From Hypomyces perniciosus (taxonomy: Eukaryota > Ascomycota > Sordariomycetes > Hypocreales > Hypocreaceae), in assembly GCA_008477525.1 (NCBI GenBank), contig SPDT01000002.1, positions 1 to 64,000 of the forward strand: 64,000 bases of DNA, in the 5' to 3' direction. The notes under the pieces are model-generated. The model saw only the letters and a program-made list of their open reading frames with translations. It ran no database searches and had not been told where the DNA came from. Made by a program: the position numbers and the translations under genes. Shown in pieces: positions 8,822-19,299 of this stretch (position 1 is its first letter; each line of letters opens with the position of its first letter).

Positions 8822-10261
8822 ATGGCCCCCTTATCCTCTGCTCAGCCTTCCCCCACTCCAACTCCTACCGCAGCTCTAGCTGACCCCGAAGCTATCACTA
8901 TCGTCGAGACGACCTTTACTCCCCCTTTAGCGAGTTTTGACCCAAAACTCCTACCACCGTCTCCAAAGAAAAGGAATGCCCCATCACAGGCATCCCAAGG
9001 AGCTCAACTCTCATGGAACGCCTTCAGGGAAAGAGACGTAAACACCAACCCCCTCTCTATATCCTCACTTACTCAAATTTCCAACCACCTTTCAGAAGAA
9101 GAATCCATTAGTGCTGCAAGGAATGAGGTACTATACAGTGTCACTAAAGCTCTGGACACAGTTCTCGCCAGCTATTCCGGCAAATACCACAGGGCCGCAG
9201 CAGAACAAGTCGCCAAAGCTATTAGTTCCTCCCTCACAGCCTTCCTCTCTCCATCGCAAACCAAAACGGGGCCACCCCAGCTCCCAGAAGAACCTACCCC
9301 CTTTCTCCAAGCCCAGGTCCCCCCTCACCTACAGACCGTTCGCTCCTTGGCCGACGTGGCTGGCAGACCGCCATCACAGAAGAGCGGAAAAAGCAACCCC
9401 ACTACCCGCAATCCAGTCCGCCCCTCAAAAACCCCTATCCCCGGCTCCCCTACCCCTAAGTCTCAGTCAAAGGATGACCGCCTCTTTATCCGTGTCCCAC
9501 TCGAACACAAGATGAGGAAACAGTCCCCTACTGCAATTAAGACTTCACTAACTAAATCTCTGGACTTGAAATTCGATGAGATTAAGCAAGTCCTGACAGT
9601 CAGATCTGGCTTTGCTATTAGAGCCAAGGACAACCACTCCCGGCAACGCATCCTAGGATCCTGGGACTTCTTCGCTAGCAAACAAGTGAAGATCGAAGAG
9701 GCAACAACATGGCATACCTTCTTGGTCCCCCGCGTCCCCCGTACTTACCAAGACTTGGACGGGCAGCACGATATCTCCCCCCTTATCCAGCTTGAGACAC
9801 AGTCCCAAGCAAGAGCAGAGTTCCCACCAGTATCCTATAAGCCATCCAAACACAGCACAGACATCAACACAGACATCAACCACCAGGACTGGGCTATAGC
9901 CTTCAACTGTAGGGTCAGACCCGGCTTCAGACTCTTTGGATGCTCTGGCCCAGCTCTCAAGATCACCCCAAAGGCACAGATCACGCAATGCACCAATTGC
10001 CTCAGCTTTCACGACCCTCGAGCCTGCAACCGCTCCCCCCGCTGCAGTAGATGCAGTAAAGACTCCCACGGGGACCCTAAGGACTGCAAGGCAGCTATCC
10101 AATGCGCTAACTGCCTCGGACCTCACCACCCATCAGCAGAACATTGCCCTGCCCGGCCAAAGCGGGTTAACGGCAGGATCCAACACCTATCCAAACAACA
10201 GCACACTGCTACTGTAAGTCCAATTCAGATAGTGTCACAAACGAATGCTTGTGATGATTGA
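8822..10261 (+). CDS. LINE-type ORF1 / gag-like zinc-knuckle protein
   Basis: This is an intact single-exon frame of 479 residues from ATG 8822 (context CACAATGG). The frame is open from an earlier ATG at 8645, but that extension is low-complexity and probably 5' UTR. The N-terminal third is rich in Pro, Ser and Thr; the middle (about 220-370) resembles the RNA-binding fold region of ORF1 proteins (LFIRVPLEHKMRKQ). Three CCHC zinc knuckles lie at residues 390-443 (CTNCLSFHDPRAC; CSRCSKDSHGDPKDC; CANCLGPHHPSAEHC). This arrangement is typical of ORF1 of Tad-like LINEs and of the ORF1-derived EKA-like genes of powdery mildews. In LINEs the product packages element RNA. No ORF2 (endonuclease/reverse transcriptase) follows, and I see no poly(A) tail. 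Composition is normal and there are no stops, unlike every other element here. It could be a recent truncated insertion or a retained host gene. Confidence 0.82.
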   Translation: MAPLSSAQPSPTPTPTAALADPEAITIVETTFTPPLASFDPKLLPPSPKKRNAPSQASQGAQLSWNAFRERDVNTNPLSISSLTQISNHLSEEESISAARNEVLYSVTKALDTVLASYSGKYHRAAAEQVAKAISSSLTAFLSPSQTKTGPPQLPEEPTPFLQAQVPPHLQTVRSLADVAGRPPSQKSGKSNPTTRNPVRPSKTPIPGSPTPKSQSKDDRLFIRVPLEHKMRKQSPTAIKTSLTKSLDLKFDEIKQVLTVRSGFAIRAKDNHSRQRILGSWDFFASKQVKIEEATTWHTFLVPRVPRTYQDLDGQHDISPLIQLETQSQARAEFPPVSYKPSKHSTDINTDINHQDWAIAFNCRVRPGFRLFGCSGPALKITPKAQITQCTNCLSFHDPRACNRSPRCSRCSKDSHGDPKDCKAAIQCANCLGPHHPSAEHCPARPKRVNGRIQHLSKQQHTATVSPIQIVSQTNACDD

Positions 10262-13200
10262 GTGTTTATTGTAGAGCGGAAGTCAAACGAATCAGAAAGC
10301 CTTCGCCACCTCACAGATCACGCATTACAATTCGCTTATTCGGACCACGCTGCTCTGAGGTTGCGATGCTGTGAATGAGATGTCACAGCCTGGGCCGAAA
10401 CAAGCATGGGGAGAACAAGTGACGGTCACGCGTGAGTCATTAGCGTGGGGGTTTGTCAGATGCAATGTAACCTGAACTAATAGCTACAATTGCTGAGGTG
10501 TACACTTTACTTTTTATGGCCTGGTATGTATACATACCGATTTAACAGTATAGTATCCTTGAGAAGGAACAACGCCCGTCCATGAAAACGTGAGTCAAGA
10601 GGGGAGTGGCCCTGAATACTGATATGTTTATCATATATGGAACACGCTGCTTCGTAATTTGACCAGTCGGCACGAGCATAATAGAATAAATTGTACCCGC
10701 AGTATCACAAAGCCAAGAATAGAGTGGCGACAAATGTGCGTAAAGAGAGATCGCGCAAACTTTGTCTTCTATAATCGGCCCAATCACTGCAGTTCATTAT
10801 CTATTAAGCGCCACGCTCATCACGTACAAGCTTCAACATCGCGCGCATCGCACATTCATTCTATGGATTGGGTTGAGATAATATGCAGGTAAGCTCGCCA
10901 ATAAAGTTAAAAGGACTAGGAATTTACGAGTGGCGGGCGCTATACATATGTAAATGGCTTTGGACGTGATGTTCTGTACCGTTTATGGACTACTAACCGT
11001 TGACTGTTGAAATACGAAAGTCTGTGTACGTTAGAACGAGTAGGGGGAGGCTTTTGAGCGGTGGCGGCTTTGTTAGATGGTCTCGTATTAGTCACATCAC
11101 ATCGGCAGCGACAACTTAGTTAGATTCTTGTCTATGAGAGAGCTAGTGAACGAATAAGGAAAAGCTTCTTCACACTTCTATATAATAACTTAGGGGTGTT
11201 TGTCTAGGACAAGAAGCGCCGTGAGAGAATTACAGACTTCGTAATGTAACCTATCGGCGTGGGTCATAGAAGAGCCACTTCGGAGTAATCCATGTGCTAG
11301 TAAGGGAGCGAAGACAAATAAATTTTGCGTAACGTCTTCTACGGTCGGAACTACCGACGCAGCTCGCTTCGACTTCCGAGAGGTGGGGCATGTTGAAAGA
11401 TTGTGTTAACTTTAGGTCTATGAATATACCCCTAGTCCTTGATGATGGGAGGTGAGACATTTGTCATGGCACATTTTAGGGTTCAAGCTACTCAATATCT
11501 CCGTAAGACTGTGTATCGAAGTCTAAAAGCATTCAAATTGGCCTAAGTAGCCTCAAGCATTTGTAGCTCCTATTCGGGTAAACAGCCCTCGACAGAACTG
11601 GCGCCAGGGCAAAGAACATCTACCTTTCATGCAGGCTGTCAGTGAAGTTGGGTCTAGATTAGGTATCAGCAGCCAAGGCTTGGCTAGTGGTCAATGTATG
11701 TAAAGAATGTTGGAGGGCGTAGGTGGGACGATGTTCCCTTGAGGGAACATCAAACTGTCGTTTGGATACGGTGCGTTGTGTGCCATCCGCTTAAGATTCA
11801 TAGGTTGATCCCTGTTATTGGAGTGAATGCAAGCAAGCTAAGACTCCTCGATGGAGGCGTGGTCCAGATGGTTTCAGGACCCTATGCAACGCTTGTGGGC
11901 TGGCCTATGCTAAGCGCGAGCGAGCGAAAAAAAATAACAGCTGAGAAATCGTGAACTCAATATCCTTTTTTCTTCACTTGGGGTTAAAGGTGTAGCTGTT
12001 CCAGTGGTATGGCAAATTGAGTGAATCGGTGGGATCTGCTATAACCACCAGCAATCGAAGCATGCTTCGTGGCGGGCTTTAGAGAAATGAGGAGTCTTCA
12101 GCATTCTGGCTTCCGGTACATTTGCAACATCATATAAACGCTGTTATGGGATGCAAGAGGGGGACCGTGGTAGTGTCGCAAGCTGTAGACAGGCAGCAGG
12201 CAGATTCTCCCAACTGAGCAATGCGATTCTGCTTAATATTCTGCGTCCAAAACCTCGGAACTCGTTAATGACCACTAGATCGGGTATAATAAATATTCTT
12301 AGCGCTCACCTAGTTCTTGCATAATAACTCTGCCTTGCTTCATACGTATCAATCATGTAGACTTTCTATAATCTAAAGGGCCCCTTGCATGATTGTATAC
12401 CTCCTGTACACGGATAGACATAACTCGTCACACTGAAGGGTATCGGGCACCTCAGCTCTGTTACTTCGGTTTAGGTCTCTTGAATAGCTGCCTTGGCTCT
12501 TGCTTACTCTGCCTCCGCTTCTTCTGTGGTTTCGACACCCTAATTACTATCCTTCCCGATTCTGCCACTTTATTGTTTCGGCGCTCCTACATTACCCGCT
12601 CTTTTTTATCTTCAAATCTAAATCCTGCATAGTTGAGTTTCTTCATCTTGTATTGTGTTCAGGTCTTGCTTCTTACTTTTACGCATATATGCCAAACACC
12701 ACGCTTTTCGCCTTTATATACATCGATCAAGGAGACTACAGAGTATAGACAGACAAAACGCTATCTTCAGCCCCCCAGCCTTCTCTCACTTAAAGGCCGC
12801 CTTCATAGAAGTATACTTTCTTCATCGAACATTCTTTCTCGGCCTTTGCGACAGCGACGCCCGTGTGTCTGCGTGCAGCTGGTGATTGCTTCCTGAGGCC
12901 GCCTGCATGGATCTAGTGTTCCTATGCGAGGCATTGCTGTACTCCCTTATTTGGCCTAAGTAGCTGCCTACCGCATCGAAGCCCGCCCTTTCTGGTTATG
13001 GTCAGAGGTCCAAACTAAAATCCTAGCAGGCGAAATTGTAAGTGCGAGCGCGCTACGTGGCCTTGATGCAACGAGAACCGGCATTGTTGCTAACATGGCC
13101 TGCATATTCGCTCAGGATGAAGTGGTGAATCGCAGATACTCCTCTTGCAAATATTCCCCTCCACATCTGCAAGCAGCGTCGTTATTAAACCAAAAGGAAA

Positions 13201-13298
13201 TATTAGTCGAGTGGTAGCTGGGTGAATATACAGTGTAATGTACTGGTCGAGACTGTATATGACTTAAATGCTGCTCTGATCCTCATCTGACGTTTCAA
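10262..13298. other. Gene-poor stretch of normal composition
   Basis: Only short frames of 60-90 codons are present (for example 11694-11954 plus), with no recognisable domain and no convincing splice assembly. No LINE ORF2 remnant follows the ORF1. A pyrimidine-rich stretch covers about 12480-12660. I call no genes, but small intron-rich genes could have been missed. Confidence 0.45.
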
Positions 13299-13661
13299 GT
13301 GGCCATTGGCGAACCGTGGATTAGCTCCTCGAAGAAGAGCGGAGGCTCTCTCCCCGCATTAAACGCAGTTGCCCACGGCACTTCTATCACTTCTCATAGC
13401 GAGCTAAACACGACACCTACGCGGGCCATTAGTGCCGGTCTTCCCCAGACCCCGCACCCGGATCTCCACAGTACCAATAGCAACAAGGTGAGCTTATCAG
13501 CTCTACTGAACCCAACACCATTCAGTAGCCAATCGGGTATCATACATCACGGGCCTAATGGCAGTGCCAGCAGCAGTCCCAGAACAGCAGGAATCGTACT
13601 CGCTGAGAATGGTTGTGTCAGTGAAGAAGCTCGAGCATTGCGGATGCTGGACCGGACCTAA
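13299..13661 (+). other. Possible coding fragment, Ser/Thr/Pro-rich (unidentified)
   Basis: This open frame of about 120 codons begins with GTG, so a true start or an upstream splice acceptor is missing. Composition is locally GC-richer than its flanks, and the peptide is Ser/Thr/Pro-rich (KVSLSALLNPTPF, GSASSSPRT), like a disordered segment of a regulatory protein. It ends at TAA 13659-13661. It could be an exon or a fragment of a broken gene. Confidence 0.22.
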
Positions 13662-15139
13662 CTTTTAATCTCGCCTAATGTGCATTATATACTCAGCAGC
13701 CATTTTACATGATGAGGGTTAAAAGGCACCTGAATTTCATCTCTGTTCGTCTCCCTTCCTGCTTTTCGCTGTACGTTGTTCTGATATCTGATAGTTTCCT
13801 GGTCAGCCAACTTATAGTGCTTGACGAACACGTTCGTGTTTCCTTTAGTTTCATATCGCAATTTCCTTCATTCAACTTCGGTAGAGTTTACATATCATGC
13901 CAGGGAGACCATAGAATTAACACGAAAGCATATATCCCCAGTCGGGAAACTCATGACTCCTAAACTAAAGGCGGCGCCTAAAGCGCAAACTTCAAAATCC
14001 AATTGCTTTAAGAATCGTATTACCCTAGGTATCTACGTCCAAAACTCCAACGAATCCTTCCTCCATAGTCACCTATCATAACGAGGACTTTGCTATTATC
14101 CAAGACAATGGATATGACAAAGGATATCAGCAAAATGGCATTAATACCAGGATTAATAACCTGGAATGCAAATCATGTCGGATTGTGGCTTACAAAAACA
14201 CATGGAACCAAAAATATATATCGTAGCAGGCTTCCAGGGTGAAATTAAATGGCCAAGCCAAAAGATTATATGTATCATACACAGCGCAGACCTATTGACG
14301 TCCGGATCATCTTGTGCACGAAACACTCCTCCCTCTCCCTTTGGATCGCGTAAAATCTTCAGGGGTATATAGGAGAATGCCGCCGGCCTTGAGTTATACA
14401 GACAGCAGCATGAACAACCTTATCTATCTTGGGTGATTCCATACTATCTTTTAATACCCGTACTTCTGATGGTTTGGACTGGGTTGGCAAGGTATGTATC
14501 TAATCAGTAGCATAATCTGGCTCCTCAGTGGCAAAAGGCGACTGTGAGGTTTAAGTGTTCTAAAGTAATTCCAGTAAATCGTGACAGAGTCCTTCCAAGA
14601 GGACGCGGTATGTACCGTATGAACAGTAATCTCTCCCATTTTAATGCGACTAACGTTCATCTCCGGCTCCAATGATCGCTTCTTCCGTGGCTAAAAGTTC
14701 AAGGGCCTGACCGGCAAACAGCAAAGCGCCGCCTTTCTAGCGCAGGGGACTGTTAACTTAGACAGGCAACCTGCAGCTTGGCCGGAAAGACTGCAGCTGT
14801 AGTCTGTGAAAATAACCCTATCTTTGAACGCAGGCTAAACCATATGATGCTGATAGTTAAGCATTTCACCGTGATTCAATGTGCTCGTAACTGGATGGCT
14901 GCAAAATACGATGGCTTTGTGAACATGAATGTATCAATCACTGATCAACAGTTATGGGGCTCATAGAAGGATTGAATTCGACTCTCTTGCTGATCCCAAG
15001 TTAAGTAGGAAAAGCCGCTACTTAAATACATAAAAACTAGGTGGTTGGGAACGACTGTTTATAAAGGAGTGGTCTATTAGAATAAAGGGGTGTTTGGTTG
15101 GAATAAAGAGATCTGGCTCCATAAAATGCCTAAATATAC
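13662..15139. other. Intergenic DNA up to the edge of the AT-rich block
   Basis: Only short unsupported frames occur. I found no domain, RNA gene or repeat family. Composition drops toward AT-rich from about 15000. Confidence 0.45.
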
Positions 15140-15186
15140 CTTCTCATTAAGCTCATTGGAGGTCCTCCAATGAGCTTAATGAGAAG
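15140..15186. repeat. Perfect 47-bp palindrome (23-bp arms)
   Basis: The arms 15140-15162 and 15164-15186 are exact reverse complements around a single T at 15163; the left arm begins CTTCTCATTAAGC and ends TTGGAGG. It sits at the right edge of the normal-composition island, just before the AT-rich retroelement block. Such a perfect structure could extrude as a cruciform or fold as a hairpin RNA. It has no coding frame and is not part of any recognised element. Confidence 0.97.
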
Positions 15187-15201
15187 CTTCAGTGGCGTTG
15201 A

Positions 15202-15216
15202 GTTGACCAGGTCAAC
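15202..15216. repeat. Short palindrome GTTGACC-A-GGTCAAC
   Basis: Two perfect 7-bp arms surround one base, 15 bp after the 47-bp palindrome. It could be a binding site or part of the same structure; its function is unknown. Confidence 0.7.
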
Positions 15217-15786
15217 CATATTTTCTATTTAAGTTAATTAATCAGACGTTTAATTGAGTTAAATGTCTACTAGTGGAATATATTGACCTGATCCCGGCCT
15301 ATTTCCACCTTTACTCTTCGCCCGCCTTATTTTCAGATTCTATAGTCAGCCGCAATATTTCGCTCCTTTTATTATTACTGTTCTTCTTAATAGGAAGAAG
15401 CAGTATATCTAGGTCCTTAATTACCCTAGCCTATAGCTACGACTATAACACTTAGTATATCCCTATAATATCAGTATTAAGCCGACTTCGCAGAAGCGTT
15501 ACTATATATCCTACTGCTGTAAACAGCCTTTTATATTTAGCCGATATTAATTAAATTATAAGAAAATCTAGCGCTATTTATGAAAGATAAGGATATCGTT
15601 GTCAGCCCTTATGCTAATACTATATTAGGTCTTTAATATTATTATCCCTGTCCTCCTATAATAACTGCTATAATTCAAGCTTGTTAATATTATTGTCGAT
15701 ATAGTTAAGCAAAGAATCTTCTCCTTTCACTATACTGTATTTTAAAACTGGCTAAATGCGTTTATAATATACTTAAAACGGGTTAT
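15217..15786. other. AT-rich transition into the retroelement block
   Basis: The sequence is moderately decayed, without a recognised gene or repeat family. The 60-codon frame at 15273-15455 has no supporting motif. The stretch ends at the family-A LTR. Confidence 0.5.
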
Positions 15787-16173
15787 TGTAACGATCCGGG
15801 TTAATTCTCAAGGGATAAACCGAGGCTCGTGGGTTTATATTGATAGAGAGGTTAAGGATAAATACTAAGCAGGGTAACATAGTTGCAATTCTATAGAACA
15901 GGCGGTTCTAGTAAATGCAATTTATTAATAACTGTCTAAGTAACTATACTAAATAAGTAATAAGCCAGTTATATATATATAAAAGGAATAATTATGGATT
16001 ACTTTAAATTATATTTATTTTTTTAATAATCTATAATAAGTCTTTCTATTAGTTTACTGGGATTACTTTATAGTTTATAGTGACCTAAGTGATTTAATGC
16101 TAATTAATTCGTCTATCCGAGGTTCCTCTAGGTATATACTATATCACATTCTTATAATAGTCAGGTTATAACA
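15787..16173 (-). repeat. 3' LTR of Gypsy A copy 1
   Basis: On the plus strand it starts TGTAACGATCCGGG and ends GGTTATAACA, so on the element strand it runs TGTTATAACC to CCCGGATCGTTACA, with TG/CA ends. The homologous LTR is at 62223-62631. Adjacent sequence at 16174-16187 is the polypurine tract read on the minus strand, which gives the orientation. Confidence 0.85.
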
Positions 16174-16549
16174 CGATATCCCCCTCCTATTAGTCTTATC
16201 CCTAAAACCTGTTAGTTCCTTTATAAATACTACTATCCCCTATAGTTTATAGGTATAGTGCCTTTATTTTATATTTTATATTTTTTACTAATAGAATATC
16301 AGGTCGCATAGCAAAATCTTGTTTTTATAAAACTAAATAGTTCCTAGCTTTTTTTTTATTAATTAAGGCTACTGGTAATTTCGTTATACTTTATTTATTC
16401 TGCTATAGTTGTAATTTTTCTTATAAAATAATTGCAGATAATTTATATTATAGTAAATATATATAGCGAGGTTATTTATGCAATAGTTCCGGCATTATAC
16501 TCTTTGCACGTTTAGTTTTTATTAAGTTTATTGGTTTTTTTTTTTTTAA

Positions 16550-16900
16550 TTTATAGTATAGTGTAATATATAATTTCAGAGAAGCAAAAAATAAAGCGAG
16601 AAGAAAAAGCGACTAAGGCTCGTTTACTCTGCGCTTAACAGGACGTAAATAAAGCCTTTACGAAGTTAGTACATTTAAAGTAACAGTATTGGTTTATAGT
16701 GTCTTGTAGTTATAAAATGGTCTATTATAGTTTTAAATCCCTAGATAAATTAAATAAGGCGGAATATTATAAAGTAAAAGCTGCTATTAATATATATTCT
16801 TTTAGGGCTATTAATATAATTAACTGGACTGCTTCTAGGTTACTTAATCTATTATTAGTAGGCTAAGAGTTTAGTAAAAGCGTTAAAGTTCTATTTAAGA
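16550..16900 (+). pseudogene. Antisense accessory frame of Gypsy A (coiled-coil-like remnant)
   Basis: The plus strand reads a charged, heptad-like peptide (KIKREEKATKARLL) and later KSLDKLNKAEYYKVKAA, with a few stops and frame breaks, between pol and the 3' LTR and opposite to pol. It corresponds in position and general character to the better-preserved frame at 62756-63340 in copy 2. I infer a decayed accessory gene of the element; its function is unknown. Confidence 0.5.
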
Positions 16901-16904
16901 GTAT

Positions 16905-18705
16905 ATTAAATATTCTTTAAGTTCCTAAATGTTATATTCTTCTTTATAGTTTTTTTATTTTATTAAATATTAATATTTATTATCTTTTATTTTCATAGCT
17001 TTAATTTCTTTAACTTTATATTCTTTTCACTGGTAAAACTTTAATTAAATATATAATTAATCTATTTTCTAATTTATTTTATAATACTTTCTCGAATAGT
17101 AAAATATAAAATACTAGGTAAATTCGGATACTGTCTAGTAATATAAGTTTATAAGTGACTTTGAAAATAACCGTTTTAACCGGGTAAGGTTTAAGTTTCT
17201 TAAAATCCAATTTATTACTTAGTTATATTGTTTTAATATTTGCAGTCTTTTTTTTAGCGAATAATAGTATAGGTAAACTATATCTCCCTCTTTAAAGATT
17301 AGTCCCTTTAACTTATATTTATCGGTATACTTTTTTGTTTTTTTTATATAAAGTAAAGATATACTTATATTTTTTTATATAACTACTTTATATCTTTAGC
17401 TTTAATTTATACTTTATTAATATATAGTCCTTTCTTTAATGCTTTATATATATCTAGCGTAAAGCTATAGTTAGTGTATATAGGGTTAAGTCTAGTTAAC
17501 TTTAAAATATCGCTATTATAGGATATTTATAGAATTAGTAATTTCTTTACTTAATCATTTTAATTGAAGTTAATATACTTTCTTAAATAGGCCTTAATAA
17601 TCTAGTTAATATATTTTATCTAATTATTTATCTATAGGTAATATATAGTATTAAGTTTATAATTTATATTTAAGTAATTTATAAATGTTTACTAGAATTT
17701 AGATATAAAGGTTAATCTTTAATTCAAAATAATTTTAGCTGGAATTATATAATTAGCTATAATAAATTATAAAAATATATAAGCTAATATCTTTATATTT
17801 ATTGCTTTTTTATATAAAAGGAAATAAAAGTATTTAGTAAATTAATCTATAATTACTAAAACACTATTATATTTAACCTTTAATTTTAGTTTAGTAGATA
17901 GTAGTAGTTTAATAATAAAATTTAATAAAATTAATTCTTATAGTTATTCCAGTACTAGTAAAGGTTAAATTTTACTATATAGTTTATATTTCAAGGGTTT
18001 AACTATTTTATATAGAATACAGTAAGAAATAATATTTTATATTACTTTTTTAAGCCTTTAAAACTTAAAGTACTTTTATATTTATTTATAAGTTTTATAA
18101 ATACCTTTATATTTATATACTAGGTATTAATAAACTTTTATAACTATATTGTTTTAGAGTTTATTTAAAATCTAAATCTTTTTATTTTATTGTTAAATTC
18201 TTTTTTTTATTAAACTTTATATCTTTTAAGAATCTATTATTATCCTAAGTAGCATAGTGCTTTTTAATATGTTAAAGTATAGTATTATTACTAGATACTT
18301 TATATATAGCTTAAAGTGCTATTTATTAGTAATATCCTTTAAGGGTTTATTTTAAGATCTGCCTAATATACTTAATCTTTCCTTTATTATAATCGGCTTA
18401 TCTATTAAGTGTATCTACTTACCTATTTTTAGATCTTTTTTAATAGATTAAGATATAGTCGAATTTTAAAAGGTATTCTATATAGCGGACCTGCCTTTTA
18501 AAGAGTTATGAAACTATCGCGAAGTACATAATATTTTTATAGTTAATATATACTTTAACTTTATATATTCCTCCTAGTAGGTAATATTACTATTCTTTAA
18601 ATGCAAGAATAATAGTAAGGAATTCTTTAATATATATTAAATAGTTTAATTTTGCGCTATATAGTGTTTTAAAGTAAAAGGCAATACTATTATTTATTAA
18701 TATAC
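16905..18705 (-). pseudogene. Gypsy A pol remnant: RNase H, integrase, chromodomain
   Basis: Reading from right to left on the minus strand, 18700-18400 gives a degenerate RNase H region (pieces such as LIYIKEFLTIILAFKE and SQLFKRQVRYIEYLLKFDY, matching the KELLAI...KEW and RRQ-RW-E-L blocks of Gypsy pol). Then comes integrase (about 18300-17150) and a decayed C-terminal chromodomain near 17035-16915, by alignment with copy 2. Many stops are present and no catalytic protein can be made. Normal function would be reverse transcription and chromatin-targeted integration. Confidence 0.7.
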
Positions 18706-19299
18706 TACTTTTATAAAATTAAATTCCACTTTAAAATTAAAAAGTATATTTAAATATAGTAAATATATAAATAATAACAGCTATAAATGTTATTACCTGT
18801 AATTATTAATAATATATTTAGATAATAAAAGTAATTGAAAAAGAGATTAATTAAACTATTGAAATTAAACAATTAATATTTACTACTTTATTAAAGTTTT
18901 GAAATAAGTTTTTCTTATAAATATTTATAAAATAAAAAGACTATATTAAAGTAAAAATAATATTATTTAAAGAAATATATAACTTTAATAATAAATACTA
19001 TTTTTTAATATAATTAAAAAAGATTATAGCTGCCAATATTAAGAAATTTATAATAAAGAAACTCAAATTTAATAAACTAAATATTTTAAAAAAAACTACT
19101 ATCCTAGCTATATAATTTATATAATACTTTCCTATAAAAAATAGTAAATAAACTTCCTTTATAATAGGCTTAAAACTACAAAATTGAAATACTATAAGGA
19201 AAAGATTTACTATATTAAAGAAATAAGCTATTTTTATTTAATAAACTATAAGTAATAAAAGAATAATTATATAATAATTAAATAAAAGGATTTATTTAT

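Larger units (their letters stand above)
15787..18705 (-). mobile_element. Gypsy family A, copy 1: truncated, RIP-like chromovirus
   Basis: This is a minus-strand Ty3/Gypsy element, left to right: 3' LTR (15787-16173), polypurine tract (minus-strand GGAGGGGGATATCG, 16174-16187), an antisense accessory frame (16550-16900), then pol in reverse with chromodomain, integrase and RNase H. It stops near 18705 where family-B sequence begins, so reverse transcriptase, gag and the 5' LTR are missing. All frames are broken, mainly by TA-containing stops. The second copy at the right window edge aligns through its first 1.75 kb. Confidence 0.82.

Noticed and set aside
9653..10129. Minus-strand frame of 158 codons
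   Set aside because: It is the shadow of the zinc-knuckle ORF1 coding strand; Val/Gly/Ala-rich with no motif.
12393..12896. Cluster of overlapping plus-strand frames of 76-87 codons
   Set aside because: Three overlapping frames in a pyrimidine-rich stretch without motif or splice logic; likely compositional.
15050..15130. GGGGTGTTTGGTTGG-like sequence resembling termini of plant MITEs
   Set aside because: No matching inverted terminus or target duplication found, and the host is a fungus; probably coincidence.
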